Assembly (NCBI GenBank): GCA_013397435.1
Contig: VZRG01000272.1
Coordinates: 248,001 to 312,000, forward strand
Length of the DNA: 64,000 nt
DNA from: Erythrocercus mccallii
Taxonomy: Eukaryota; Chordata; Aves; Passeriformes; Dicruridae
Reading direction: 5' to 3'
Positions 12,301-25,729 of this stretch are shown piece after piece. Both the position numbers and the translations under genes were made by a program. The notes below the pieces were generated by a model. That model was not told the origin of the DNA and searched no databases. It saw nothing but the letters and a program-made list of their open reading frames with translations. Positions within the stretch are counted from its first letter, which is position 1. Every line of letters starts with the position of its first letter.

Positions 12301-14399
12301 TCACACCATGTACAGTGAATGCTCACCATACGTGCAGTTTCAGTAAAGCATGTTAAAAGCAGATACTGGTCCTTAAAGGCCATATATAAAGCATCCTCAG
12401 CATTATGCTGGAGGAACCTGAATCATGCATTCCCTTGCATGTTTTCAGATGCAGATTTGTTGACCAGTAACCCTTTGCGACTCTGTTCTCTGTTTCAGAA
12501 AATACTTCTTTGATCTGACCTAGGTGATTACATTATTATTTTGCCCTTCAGCAAAGACAGTTTTTTTATATTAGAAGAAAGGACATATTTAATAAACAAA
12601 GAATACAAGTTAATGAGCAGGTGATCTTTATTCATTTCAGTAGCTTTCAGAATACCCTGGGTTTGCTCAGTACAAATGCGTGCGTACACAGGCTTATGCA
12701 AACACACACCAATACATGCACCTGCCTGCTTTTGTGGCTATGATAACACCATGGATCTTCCATATCCATTATTTTCGTCTTTCCTCAGTAGCAGTACAGT
12801 GAGAGTTCAGTTGCTGTGATTTTGAAATTCTTACCCCGGGGCACATCTCTCTAAGCTCTTCTGTTCTGAGCTTTACTTCTTAGGAGTAGGTTCCAAACAC
12901 CTCAAAGAAACGCAGCCCAAATTCTGAGGCTTCAGGTTTTTAGGAAACTATGAACTGAATGCTATAGGTCATGGACACACAGTCTGCTGCCTTCAGCAGT
13001 GATCAGCCTCAGGGGAGGGGACACGAACCCCTTAGTAGGCAGAAGCCTCAGGAAAACTATTTTGAATTCCTTATGCTTAGAGATTAGATTAAATAAGGAA
13101 GAAAAATACCCTTGTCCTCTTAATTTGGATTTAGAGAATTAATACCTGGAGCTATTCTGGCTGTCCATGTAAGTATCAGCTCCCTCTCTGAGTTCTTGTC
13201 TTCAGTGACATCCTTTGGCAAGAAGTTCTCCAGTCCAGCTACTCTGTGAATGAATAATTTCCCATTGTCTTCCATTTTGAATTTCCTGTATTTTACTGTA
13301 GTGGTGCATGGTCTGTGTTTTGAAACAGACGGAATAAAAGCTTTGGAACTACTTTTTATATCATTAGTTTATGTACACTTCTACTGCATTCTCTTGTACA
13401 TCACTATTTTGAGGAAGACAATTCCTGCTTTCTGAGTCTCTTTTCATAAGAGTTTTCTTAGGTACTGCTTTACTTTCTCTGAATCTCCTCTAAATCTGTC
13501 ATATTTTCTTTGGAAAGGGCCAAGCCATTCTGTAGACCTGTTAGAAATCAGAGTATTGATAATATTTTTATTTTAATTTTTCTTGCCTTCTGAAGTGCTT
13601 TTAGCCTCAGCCACGAGCATCTCGACTGACTGTGGGCTACTGGAATGCGTACTAGTAGATGCAGTTTCCAAGCTAATGTTTTCACACTCTTCCCTGGACT
13701 CCTTCAGAATTGGTCAGGAACTGCAGCTCCATTTCTTTTTCTTGCCTAGAGATCATTTAGTCAGCCTTGTCTCACTCTGGAGGGACTAACACTGCATACT
13801 TGGAAGGCCTCCTGTCTTAAATTAAAGAGGGCGTTGATGGAGGTCACCTCCGTAGCTAGGACATAAAGTACGTTCTGGTGTTGCAGGTACCAAGAGTATT
13901 TATAATCCCCTTGTTTCTTTAACTTGCACTGAATTTTAGAAGTATTTTCAGACTGAAAATAAAATAATGTCAGACAATGTTGCATGAAATTGCATCTCTG
14001 GTGCTGCCGCCAGTGAAAGCCTATCATCTAACTGCACCTCTGTGCATATGCTCATGATAATGCATTTAGAAATCAGGGATGGTTGCTTTTTCCAGTGTCA
14101 GAAGCAAGTGACCTGGATGCACTTATAAAAATATGATTTGCAAACTTGTTGACTGGGATTCTTCATTTGGAGGATGACTTGATTTATTGACATAAATCCC
14201 CTTTGTCAATTTTAAATAGATGGATAAAGTGACCCCTTGACTTCCATACAAAAATTCACAATCCTTAAAAAATTTGTAATTTTGTGGGGGAAGTGTTAAG
14301 GGGTTTGCATCTTTAAGACACCAAACAAATTCCAAACTGAATAACAGAGATGGAGAGAGAAGGTTGCCTTTCTGCAAGCCGCCAGCTTTCCCAAGTGTC
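9373..14399 (+). other. ESRRG: ESRRG intron, no gene seen
   Basis: This is plain intronic sequence. Short open frames on both strands show no family features. I noticed T-rich and A-rich runs (for example 11811-11822) but no transposon, RNA gene or exon. Confidence 0.55.
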
Positions 14400-14720
14400 T
14401 CATCTGCTCCCCTCTGTCATCCTGAGGCAATGTGCCTGCATTTGTGTGTAGATTTATAGTTTATCTTTATCTATGGCTTCATCTGTAGGTAGCTATTATA
14501 GCCGCCTTGCCTGGATATTGTTTGGGCCTGATAGATCTGTCTGTAGTTCATCAAAGGGGAGCTGAGTGGCTAAAAGCCATTGGGTCCAGCTGAGGATGAA
14601 ATACGAGCCATCAGCCTTGGTAATGGCTGTAAAATTTCATAATTACACGGCCTTTATTACATTGCATAATGATCCTGAAGCAGTATGGAACAATTAATTA
14701 AGATTTTCAACCGTGGCTCT
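14400..14720. promoter_or_regulatory. Candidate conserved non-coding element B (ESRRG intron)
   Basis: This is a non-repetitive stretch with two TTTATC (GATA-type) words near 14460-14475, a CAATTAATTAA homeodomain-type cluster near 14690-14701, and CpGs in otherwise AT-rich context. It has no coding frame of note. The call is inference from sequence texture. Confidence 0.3.
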
Positions 14721-14813
14721 TTCAGAAATTAAAAGGTGCTAGTGACTGAGAAATGGGGAAGTGTCTTGTCCTAAAAGCATTAGGGATGCTTAAGAAGTAC
14801 TTCCTGGGTACTT

Positions 14814-14874
14814 AAAAAAAAAAAAAAAAAGAAAGAAAAAGAAGTGAAGAAAAAAGACAAGGAAAAGAAGAGAA
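14814..14874. repeat. Poly(A)/purine tract
   Basis: A run of 17 A is followed by a G/A-rich tract of about 44 nt. It is low-complexity sequence and is the source of the Phe-rich minus-strand frame seen here. Confidence 0.85.
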
Positions 14875-15939
14875 CTAGTTAAGCAGCTAATGTCAGAGTA
14901 AAATTTTTGTACTTGACTGCTAATTCTTAATGTCACAGTTGAATCTAAAATTCCTGCAGTAGTTACTACCATCAAGTTGTTCTTCTTTCTGTTCTGTAAA
15001 AGTCTTTATGCCATCCTCCCCAACCCCCTGTTCTGTTCTAGCCATTTGTCACATTTATAGAAGTTGAGCTCTGCACATTATTAAATAAATGCATGCCGTG
15101 ACTCAGGAGGAGGGTCACTTAGCTGCATATTGGGTGTACTGACCAAGGATTTACTCTTAGCCACTTTCTCCTGTCTGAGGCCATTGAAATTCTTTGAAGA
15201 TCTCTGCAGTTTGACAGACATCCCCAAGGAAGATTTTTTTCTTTACTGTTTTGATATTTTTCTTCCTTCCTTTTCATCTTGTAAATGCAGCATGTCAGAT
15301 CTAATATAATATTTTCCATGAGATTGACCTCAGACCTGATCAGAAGTAATTAGATTCCTAAGGTGCTGCAAAGGTGTTTCATGGATTTCTGATGTATATA
15401 CTGAAAGAAAAAGTGTTTATATATGTGCAGAGAATAGTCAGGGAGAAACCAGAGGCCTGAAGCTATCACAACAGGCATGTGCACATTACCTGTTGTGATC
15501 ACCTGCTGGGTAGAATTCTGAAGACCAGCAAATTGTGACCCAGGGATGTGGAGTACTCACTGTGTCAATGGCAGTAAAACTGATGAAGACAGCAAAAATA
15601 ACCCTTGTGTTCTCCATGTACCATGAAGGCTTTCAGGTCTTTATGGGAGGGAATCTCCTTTTCACTGTCTTCCCCTCTCCCTCAATACAATTTCAATTCA
15701 TACAAACTCTCATTGTGACTCTTAGCATTGAATGTTACTGTTTTTAAATTGACCAATCATCATGTAAGGTCCTGTCATTCTAAATACTTGATGAGAAGCT
15801 AAGGTCTCTCCAAGGCACCTCTAATAATAAACTTCCTGCAGGAAATTTAGAAAGGATTATGTGTTTCAAGGAGGAGCCGGCTGCTTAAAGTAAATTCTCT
15901 TGTTGAGTCATTTATTCCCTTAATAGGAATTTTCTGATC
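14875..15939 (+). other. ESRRG: ESRRG intron, no gene seen
   Basis: No repeat, RNA gene or coding exon is recognised in this gap. Confidence 0.5.
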
Positions 15940-16390
15940 TGCTGTCATTCTTGTTCACACACTGGGTGTCACTGCCTCTAAAACACTTGTCATTCTTTAA
16001 TGGAAACAAAATAGTCATTGCAGTCAGAGCCGCAATGTCATTCCACTACCCCTTGCTGCGTCGGCAATAGTGAAAATGACAGAGCGGCTCTCAGTAGGGG
16101 TAATTAAAATGTAAATATTGATATTTTATTATTTGAAATTACTTTCCAGTGCGGCATTTAATATCTCTCCATCTGTGCGGCTCTGTTTAGCGGTCACTTT
16201 AGTGCAGCTCTGGGATGCCAAGCGGCGGCTTGATCTCCGTTATGTCAAAATGCTTGTTGCTGCTTAATTTTGATATCTAATTAAGTGGAAAAGTACAGTC
16301 CACACTGTAATCCATGGCATCTTAACCAGCTGCTTGGGTATATTTAGAATTAATCTCCACTATGGAATCATCCTAATGTATGCAATTAAG
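15940..16390. promoter_or_regulatory. Candidate conserved non-coding element C (ESRRG intron)
   Basis: This is the most regulatory-looking intronic block. It is unusually rich in CpG for this window. GCGGCTCT occurs twice (about 16084 and 16176) and a GCGGCGG-type word lies near 16222. TAATTAAA, ATTTGAAATTA and CTAATTAAG homeodomain-type words are interspersed. There is no open frame of note and no repeat. Deep conservation would be expected if it is an enhancer, but I cannot test this here. Confidence 0.4.
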
Positions 16391-17360
16391 AGTCTGCCGA
16401 TGGCTAATTAGGTGTATTAGAATCAGGCAGCTTCCTTTTTTTTTCTTTTCTTTTTTCTGTCTTTTTTTTTCCCTGTGTGTGGACTGTTGTAGACTTAAGA
16501 CACAGCCTCCAGAGGTTATCTTAATGATACATGCACACTCAACTAGGTAAACTAGAAATTTCACATTCATGGAGGAGAATATGTGTCTCTCTTCCCCAAA
16601 TCGGCAAGACTGTAAACATCATTTGAATTTTTTGGCATCTGCGGCACATTAAGAAAATCAACTAACCAGCAGAAAAGTTTTAAAAATTGGGAAGAAGATG
16701 GAAGATGTGTAGGACGGTGATCTGAGCTGTTGTTATCCTGCCACAGGGAGAGAGGGGATATTTACCCAAAAGTTTGCGACCTGGAGATTTTGTTTTGGCA
16801 ATGGAAAGAGATTTTAGGTAGCTCAGCACACACAGGGTTAAGAGAGATCTGTTGATTGGATCGCAAGCGTGGTTGTCTCCATATGCTAATACATTCCTGT
16901 ATTGGATTCATATTATTAACATGATTGGGGAATTCCTGGCAACCTGGCTTTGCCTGATGGAAAGATGGAGGGAGCAGGGATTGCCACAGCTCTCAGGGAG
17001 GAAATGACGGGTGGCTTCCCCGGGGGAGCAAAAGGCAAACAGCAGTGACCCAGCACGCTTTGAGGAAAAGTGCTCTCAAAACAGGCCAGTAGAGGTTACA
17101 AATAAAAGGCAACTTGTATCAAATGCACAAGAAATCCCTCCTTTCTGTGGGAAAAAAACGCAGAAGTGATACTTTACAATCCAGCAAACTTCATTTTAAA
17201 GACTAATGTGCTGAAGAAGCTTGAACTCTAAATATCTTGATATCCCTACTCAAATATGCAGTTGTTGGGAGGCTGATGCGTACAAATGTTGAAGCAAGCA
17301 GAACCTGAACTAACACTGATGGTTGTTACTAGTTAAGCAAGCTTGCTCTGCCAAGGTTGT
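16391..17360 (+). other. ESRRG: ESRRG intron, no gene seen
   Basis: A T-rich low-complexity patch lies at about 16435-16472. Nothing else is recognised. Confidence 0.5.
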
Positions 17361-17416
17361 CCTTTTTTTTCCCTTTTTCCCTTTTTTTTCCCCTTTTTTC
17401 CCCTTTTTTTCTTTTT
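17361..17416. repeat. Polypyrimidine T(n)C(3-4) tract
   Basis: T-runs alternate with CCC/CCCC clusters for about 56 nt, all pyrimidine. There is no exon after it, so it is not acting as a visible splice acceptor. Confidence 0.85.
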
Positions 17417-20400
17417 AGTTTTGTTTAGTTGAGTAAAAAATTAAAAAGGAGGGAAAATGGTGGATACTTTTTGTTTAATTATGTGTGACTGTAGTTTCTT
17501 TTCTGCTAGCTGACCTCTTCAAAGGAACTGAGTAAGGCATACCACACACAGGATATGCAGATATTATGCTGGCTATTTTAAGCTGAACTGTATTACCTTA
17601 CTCTAGAATGAATTTGGAAGAAATTCAGGCCTATTCATCATACTGTTTATTTTTCATCTGTGATCACTTTACTAATGACTAAGTGTAGTTTTTTAATTTT
17701 CCACCTACAAAGCTGGCTTTATTGTACTCATAGTCAAATACATATATCCACAACAGATTGAAGAAGGATTTGGGTGGAATCAATATTTTTATGTTGAAAA
17801 TATGATTGATGGTTTTTTTTATAAAGGCTTGGTGAAAAGAAAACAATCAGGGCCATAAATACAATCATGCTCCATTTTCCCCTGTGATTTTAGGAGGACA
17901 CCATATCATGATGTCCGCCTATGCTATTTTCAAAAAGGGGACCAAAAAAAAAATCCCATAGTCTGGCCAAACCATATTTGAAGGTTAAATTTTAAAGAAC
18001 TGGAAGAATTAACTTTAAAGAAGCAGATCAGATCACATATGTAGTGCATTAAAAAGATCACCCTCAGGAATCTGCAAGTTCATATTGCTGACCTGAAGGA
18101 GACTTACAGCTTCGTTGGGCCACATTACACTGCTAGTCTGAATTTTAAAACCTTTTTCGTTGTCCGTGTCTTAGAATTGTGAACCTCACTGCAGAGAGGT
18201 AGTGCACCACAAGTCCTAACTGTCCTACATAGAGAAAAAAAAGGGGGTGGAAAAAAAAAAAGGCAGTTTCCTGGAACACACTTATCAGGTGTTTCTCTGT
18301 TCTCAGAGCACCTGGTGATAAAACAAAATACAAGTGTTTCATCTTACATCTTTTTAATGTAAGATTGGTTTGAGTTTGCTGTAGAGCTGTTTGAAATTTT
18401 GAAAGTTCCAGTGGTAAAATCAGCCCAAAGGGAAAATCATGTATTAATCTATTTAACTCTATTGTCTTATATTTTCCTTTTTCTCAGTGAATACTGAGAT
18501 AATAAGGTGTGAAATTAAAATTAATGGAAATAAAGAGTACAATGCTTTCAACAATATGTTTCCAAAATGCCATTGTAATGTACTCCATACATGGAGATGT
18601 TACCATCTCTGTTCTGAAGCAAGGGCAACTCACTAGGTTTTTTTATCTTTAGTGGTTCACTGCAGAGTGTTAGCAATTGGTTATGTGAAGTCAGGGAGAC
18701 ATCCTCAGTCCCATTTTCCAGCTCCTTTTCATTATTAATACTAAAGAAGCAGCTCATGAGAACTTGCACTTTAAGTAGAAATAAGAAATTTACAATAGCT
18801 GCTTGGAAATATTTGGGTGGTAAGAGAGGGGTGTCTCTGATTCCAGTATTGAAATCAGTTTCAACTGTAGTGGGTTACATCTCACTATGTGCATCTGACC
18901 CTGGGAAGAAATGACAGCCTCAAATTGCTCCTGTTTAGTATTATCATGTAAGGTTTCACAGGGTAAAAGACAAACCAGAAATATTCCTAACTGGTATTTA
19001 AATTACATTAACACCTTCTTGTATAGCTTGAGTGAAAGGTCACACTAGACAAGCAGCATCTTCACTGTTTGTAAATGTCTAATTTGCTGCTTTTGAATTG
19101 CTGTGAACTTCACTTACTTAGTCCTGCTGAATGAATCCAGTGTTGCAAATACTTCTGACAAGCGAATATTTGCTTAGCGAGAATCCATTGTTCATAATGG
19201 ATTGAGAGGGACATGCAGTGTGAATGCATTTTTATTGCCGTGCCATCTCTCTGCTGTTGTTTCAGTGAGATGAAAGTAGCATTGTGATAACAGCCCCGGG
19301 TTTCTTAGTGCTCTGCATGGCATTTCCCTTCCTCCTGGTAGGTGTTGGTGAAAAAGTGTTTATTACAGGCATTTTTCCATGTTATAAAATACCAAAAAAA
19401 AATTATATTTTATAAGAACTTGGACAGCAAGATTTAGGAATACAAACACACTTAAAGAAAACCCGAGGAAAGTGCTTTGCTGAAAACATCCCAGTGCCCT
19501 CCGAATGTATTTTTTTCCCTTTCTTTTTAATTCGAGGCAGAGTGACTCCTGGGCACCTCTGTGAGTGCAGCCCGAGCTGCCCTCTCCCAGGGCTGCACAG
19601 ATTACAGATGGCAGTCACCACTCGTCACGCCGCTCACAACAGAGCCCCGGTGCTACCTTTGCAGCGCTCTGCTGTGATGGCAGGAGGAGAGGGGAGGCTG
19701 CACAGCTCAGCATCGCCCAGGAAAGGGGGTGTTCTCACTGTGCAAAAGTTACTGGATGGAATCAATTTCTAAGCTTACCTTTAATTGCAGAACCTCAGTT
19801 CCAAAGAGCGTGGAAGCTGAATTCAGCAAACAGCATAAATCGAGCCTTTGGTTGTATTTCCGGTCACTTGGAGTCTATGCTTTTGGAACTTGATTTTTCA
19901 TTTTCAAGTCTGGGCAAATACCTGTATTTTTTATTTTGTGAGGTGTACCTTTCACATGAGAATTCTGACTCAGACATGAATTTCAGCTAGTTATGGCATT
20001 GTGTGCAATTGTTAGCCTTTGACCAGGGGCTCCATAAGCAAAGGAGTATGAAAAAAAAAATCCAAACCAAACCTGAAATAATGAATTCACCCTGGCATAA
20101 TGAGTTGTATCTGTTTCTGTTCCAGCTTTCACGAAATTTCATCCGTAATCTGGGAAATATGTTTGGTGATTAGTGAGAGCACTGTCCTTCTGTTTAATGG
20201 TTTTCAAAACCACTGAAATGTGTGTTGGTCTTGGTATGTATTTTTAGACTACACAGTATTTGAGATGTAATTAAATCCATTTTTTCAGATATAATATAAT
20301 GAAAAGGATCTCTTGATTCAGATCTATGTGTGAGATTCAGCCTTACATGTAGCCTAAAAAAATGAATTATACCATCCTCTTGGATATTTGAAAGAATAAT

Positions 20401-23400
20401 AGCAAAGGGCAGTCAGGCTATGAAGTTTTCCTTCAGCAAATGCTATGATCATGTCTAGAAAACATTACATTGCCCTAGCAGAAATTTCACTGCTGAAATT
20501 TCCCGGCCTTTGTTTACATCCCTGGAAGGCAACTGAAGTTGCTAGATGGATCCACTTGGCTGAGTGTGTGCCAGGGAGGGAGAGGAGGGCAGACTGACAG
20601 CTGTACATCTCAGAGTGCACTGGCCACAAATCTGATCTTGAAATGGAGGTTCTTTGCATTGTCCTCAGTGCAGCCAGGGTGAGCCTTTGGTCCACTGCTG
20701 GTCATTTGACCATGAGGCCATGCACTCTTTAAATAAAGTAATCCAAACTAATTTTCTTTTAATAAGTATTTACAATGTCAGTTTGTTCTTTTGACAGTGG
20801 TGACTATACATCATTTTTGAAATGAAAAAAAAACCTGTGCTGGAAACATCAGTACCCATAAAACATTTAGAAAGAAGTTAATCTATCAAAATTAAGTGTA
20901 AATAATTTAAAAATCCAACATTTGATATTTCAACTGTGTAAATGTATTGCATCTGCAACACGCTAGTGAACATGTCATGAGCAAGTGCAGCTTTGATTAT
21001 AAAAAATGTAAATGAAGATATTTGAAGTACAAACCAGGGCTAGCAAGAGGAATATTTTACTCATAAAGATAACAATCACACAAACAACCGTTAAAATAAA
21101 TGGGAGGCAATTATCAGAAAAGGCAAGCCACTCCCAAATTTGCCAGCAATTTCATACCTGGTTTAATCAGATGTTCAGATTTCTAAACACATACCAGAGA
21201 GGAAGGGAAATTCAGTCCCTGCAAAGTGAAATAAACTCCAGGATTTAAATCGGAGTAGCCTGATAGAGGCATCACATCAAATGTTTACAGATGAAAACAA
21301 TGGTAAACGTCCAGCCACTGTCTTTTTTCTTTTGGCCAGTAGTTCTCTAAGTGCTGTGTGCAAGGCACAGATCTTACTTCGGCACTTGACCATCTGCAGC
21401 TGCTTCACTCTGGCCCCTAGTGAGTTAGTGTCCATGAAGTCCATCTTAATGAAGTAGAGGAAAGGGTCTTCAGGAATATAAAATATTTACCCTGCTTAGC
21501 ATGGAGCTGTGTGCAATATGAAATAGAGAGCAAGTGGTGCATGTGCTGGTATTTGAAAAGATCTGTGGTTTAAACAGCCCCAATGAAGAGGCTGTGAACT
21601 GTGTGGAGCTGGCTTGGAGTGCTGAGCACTTCAGAGTGCAGTCAGCTTGATGCCCCTTGTTCCTATTATAAAAATGATAAGGCCTTTTTACCTATTTATG
21701 TCTGTTTCCTTTGAGCTTTGGGTTTACTGGTATGCAAAAGGAAAAAAAAACCCAAGCATATGTTTAGTTGCTCAATCAACCTTTTTTTTCTAAATCCACA
21801 CTCAGTGATCTCAGTGAGTCATTATGGCATAATTACAAATTGAGTGTGATACACTGTTTGTAGAAAAGTATCTATTTTTAGCAGAAGAAGCACTACAGTC
21901 CCTGAAAGGAGGAGAAAGAAAGGGAAAAAGAGGAAGAAAATCTGTAACCAGCAAATCAAGGCTATTGTTAACTGATATTAGGAGACACCCCGTAGATTCA
22001 CAATGCTCGCACTCAGCCACATAAAAACCACACTGAACAGAATGCCTACCAGGGGTTAAATTCATATGCCTGCGCTGCAGCCTATTTCTGTCAACACTCA
22101 GCTCAGGAAATAAACATTTATGCTTTCTGAAATGAAAGTGTATTTTTGAAGACTAGCCGTCAGATATTTTTTGCCCTTCACACTTTCAAATGCTTAGCCT
22201 TTTTTGTAAGTTGACTGCAAAGTGCATCAGTTTGCTAGGCAAAAAGAAAAAAAAAATCTTGACAAGTGCCCATGGCATCATTGTCAAGCACACGAGCATC
22301 TAGTGGAAGATGGCAGGAGGGTTGGCACAAAACATGCTTCCTTCAAGCTTCTTACCTCAGGGGTACCTGACTCTTGAGAAGCCTTTCAATCCTTCCAAAT
22401 GATGTTATTGCAGACTGTCATCTGGTTTATTTGGAGTATGCTGTATCGCAGATAAACACGCTATTTAACTGCAGGTCAAGGTACGGAGTCATCCTGCCAG
22501 CAAACGCCTGAGATACATCAGATGGCACTGACTTGGGGAGGGAGATGGAGAGAGATCAAAGTTGTCACCAACGTGGTACATGCTAAGGAGGGAGAAAGGC
22601 ACACAACATTGTATTTTAGAAGGTTATTACACAGTTCTGTGCTAAAAGCAGTGACCTGCAAGACTCTAAAGGATTATGGACCCACACAATGCATGACAAA
22701 GTTCTAACCTGCACTCTCAGCATCTCGGGGTGGTTTGGATAGAGCTTGGAGATGGGACTGGAGAGGCTAACACTGGTCAGAAGGCTGGAAGAGTCCAAGT
22801 TGGAGATTTTTTAAAAAATAGTTACAATTTAATACAGAAAATATCCCCTTATCAGAGAACATGGTGGATCTGGGGGGGTTACATAACAAAAGCTCACAGA
22901 CTCAGAAATAAGTATAACCTTCTCCAAACAATTAAAAATAAGTCTTTGTATATAAATATATAAGCCTGTGTAATTGTTTATTTTAACTATGACTTGTCGA
23001 ACACATATTAAAAGGGCATTGCTGTGATACACGAGACATGCTGGATGCTTTCACATTTTCTGAAAAATCAAAACAAAACAAATCAAAACAAAAAACCAGA
23101 TTAATTACAACTTGATTCAGCTTTGGATTCCCACAAGGGATGTCTTTAAAAGTTAAAACATGCTTTCACTGAACAGGCTTTCAAGGGAAAGTTACTTTGA
23201 TCAGGAACAAAATAGTCATTTTGATTTGATTTATTATTGAAGAGTGGAACAGCATGCTTTATATTTGCCAGTTGTTCTATAATGTAAAAAATTTATTTTG
23301 ATTTTTTTCTGTGTCATATAAAAACAACTGGTATATTTACTGCTCCAGAATGCAGATTTTTCAAGAGTGCAGTACAATAAATTATATCAACATCCCATTT

Positions 23401-23689
23401 TCCCCCCTCACAGGACATATGTAATTTTCTTTGACTGTGGCACACAATAAATGTTATTGAAACATAGTATTATTTATTAAAAAAAAACACTAATGCCAAA
23501 AAACCTGTATGAAAATAGGTAAGTGAATAAAAGAAGGAATATGGGGAGTTTTCCGGGAAAAAAAAGGGTGCGGAGAGAAATTCCAGGTTAAACTTTTTTT
23601 AATCAAAACTGTTTGTTGCCTTTTGGTTAATTAAACCTCTCAGAAGTGTTTGAAACATTATTATACCTGAAAAATTGTTAATTTGTAAA
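17417..23689 (+). other. ESRRG: ESRRG intron, no gene seen
   Basis: This is mostly featureless intron. A CpG-containing, regulatory-looking stretch lies near 19130-19260. The 141-codon + frame at 19565-19990 overlaps a 92-codon frame in another phase and has no family features, so I do not call a gene. A-rich CAAAA-type low-complexity sequence lies near 23065-23097. Confidence 0.5.
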
Positions 23690-24030
23690 TCACAGGGACA
23701 AAAGGGCTCCACTGCAACTTTAAAGTTTCTATGCACGTAAATGTCAATAGAGTGCCTTCTCCATCATCAGCACTAAATTCACATTGATGCCTCTTTTCTT
23801 CTCCGTATTGATCCTTCCATGAGAACGTAGATTTGTATCTGTTAATTAATGCGTCCTGAAACAGCGTTTGTATTAATCAGGCAGATAAGAAAAATTGGAT
23901 GCCTGCACCCTCATGACAACCGTAAAAGTGCTGGCCCTGATAAAATCGTGGATGGACCTCAATAAAAAAGTTCCTCCTTCCACTCAATAAACTAATCATC
24001 CTGCTTTTAATTATTCGGCAGAAAGATGTG
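23690..24030. promoter_or_regulatory. Candidate conserved non-coding element D (ESRRG intron)
   Basis: This non-repetitive stretch contains GTTAATTAATGCG (about 23839-23851), several ATCAGG/GATAAG/GATAAA words and ATTATTCGG, with CpGs. It lies about 1.7 kb upstream of the ligand-binding-domain exon. The call is inference from texture. Confidence 0.3.
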
Positions 24031-25697
24031 TGGAGATTGGAGAATGTGTAAATCTATTTACTAACAGCAGTGTCTGGGAGGGAGAAAGGGGCTGTCACAG
24101 GACGGTGCTGCAGGCTACATTCTCTGTCCATCTGCTGCTGCAGAAAAACTGGTTCTTGAAAGCCGGCAAGGAACAGAAATGTTGGAGCTAATTGAAATCA
24201 TTAATTCCTCCCTATAACCTTTGAAATTATTATTTCTTCTCTATCTTCCTCTTATTGGTTTTAATCACAGATGTGTTGTTTTCCATTGCCACATCTTCAA
24301 GGCTTTCCTGTTGTTGTTGGATCAGGTTTTGTTTAGTTTTGGTTTTTTTTGTTTTGTTTTTTAAGGCAGAGAGCTACAGTTCTATCACAAGACTCAAAAG
24401 ACAGTAAGAGAAAATGAAAACAAATAAGGAGGGAGAGAAAAATGAGAGAGAGAGCACATGCAGCCAGTTTTATGTTTCATTTTTTATGGATGCCTGGTGG
24501 TTTGGATGTGGGCTTTTCTTTTTTATTGTATTAGTTTTGCTGCATAGTGCTTGTAGAGAAAATCTTGTAGATGCCTTGCAGATTTGCTAGTTTATGATAC
24601 ATTCTTGCATGACTTTAACTCTCGACTTTAAAAACAGAAAAATGCATTTAAGTGCACTTGAACGTCAACAAGAATGTTCTTACAGCAGGAACCCTGTCAA
24701 AGGACATGTAAGCAACTCCATAAACAACTAAATGAAAGCCTCAGACATGTCTTAAGACCCTTTAAGAAAAGCTTGACTAATCCCCTTTGATGATTTTATT
24801 AAGTACTTGTGGTTGATGGTGCCAACTGGCAAACTGCTGCATTTCGCCAACAGGCCAGGAAAATCACTTCCTCTCCCATATTGTTTTCTAGCACCTAATG
24901 TGATTGGGATATTAGCAGTTTGATATAATAAATTAACAGGTAGTGTAAACAAGAGTCTGAAAAGGTAAGACAGTAAAGATGTTTGCCCTTAGTGATCCTA
25001 TTAGGGAAGACAGCAGGGAGAGGGGGGGAAAAAAGCAGAAGTTAAATTCATTAAGAGGCATTTAATAAAATTTTGGTTGCCCTCACAAAAAGGATCATGT
25101 GACTGCTATGCAGTTGGCACGTCAATGTGCCACCCTGTTATTTCAACAAGTGTAGTTAGTAGTGGCAGGAGCCTGGACAGAAGTGATCAGTGTCTGCTGA
25201 GAAGGGTGGCTGTTACTTCTCTTTTCCCTGAAGTTAAAGTTCAAAAAGAATTTTTCTCCTTTTCATCCTTGCTTTAATTCTATTAAAATGTCAAATCTTC
25301 CCTTTTAATAAAGCTTTCTCTTTTTTTCTCCTAAATTATCCTTCTTGGATTATGGTAGCAAGGGATAGAGTCAGCAGACTGCTGTTTCACAGCATTAGGT
25401 TTTTACAACTAAGTACAAGTATTTCAGAACAAAGAAGGTATCATACAGACCACAGATTGCCACTGCAGTACCCCACAAATTACTACGATTTTTACAGAAA
25501 GAGCTTGCAAATTCCTGCTTGTTTAAAAACTTCGGTTTTGATTAGAAAACATTTGATTTTATATTGATTTACTTTCCTGTATTAGGATGGGGAGCAGACA
25601 CACAAAAGCAAAAGGGAGAATAATAGAATGCATGCATGTTTTACTACAATGTATACAAAAATAAAGAGATTATCAGATTCCCAAATGTGCTTAATAG
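24031..25697 (+). other. ESRRG: ESRRG intron, no gene seen
   Basis: GTTTT-type low-complexity sequence lies near 24327-24362 and a short GA-rich patch near 24430-24455. No exon or transposon is recognised before the splice acceptor. Confidence 0.5.
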
Positions 25698-25729
25698 TTT
25701 TCCTTTTTTTTTTTTTTTTTTCTATTCAG
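25698..25729 (+). promoter_or_regulatory. ESRRG: Splice acceptor with long polypyrimidine tract
   Basis: An uninterrupted run of 18 T (25704-25721) is followed by CTATTCAG, with the AG at 25728-25729. The exon then begins with G, which completes a Gly codon (GGA) whose first base lies in the previous exon. This matches the known ERR protein reading into FSTLSLADQ. Confidence 0.9.

Noticed and set aside
19565..19990. 141-codon open frame on the + strand
   Set aside because: It overlaps a 92-codon frame in another phase, has no recognisable domain and lies within the ESRRG intron with no splice-site support.
25636..25729. Apparent start codon upstream of the ESRRG exon in the same frame
   Set aside because: The reading runs through intron and the T18 polypyrimidine tract. 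The splice acceptor at 25728-25729 defines the exon start.
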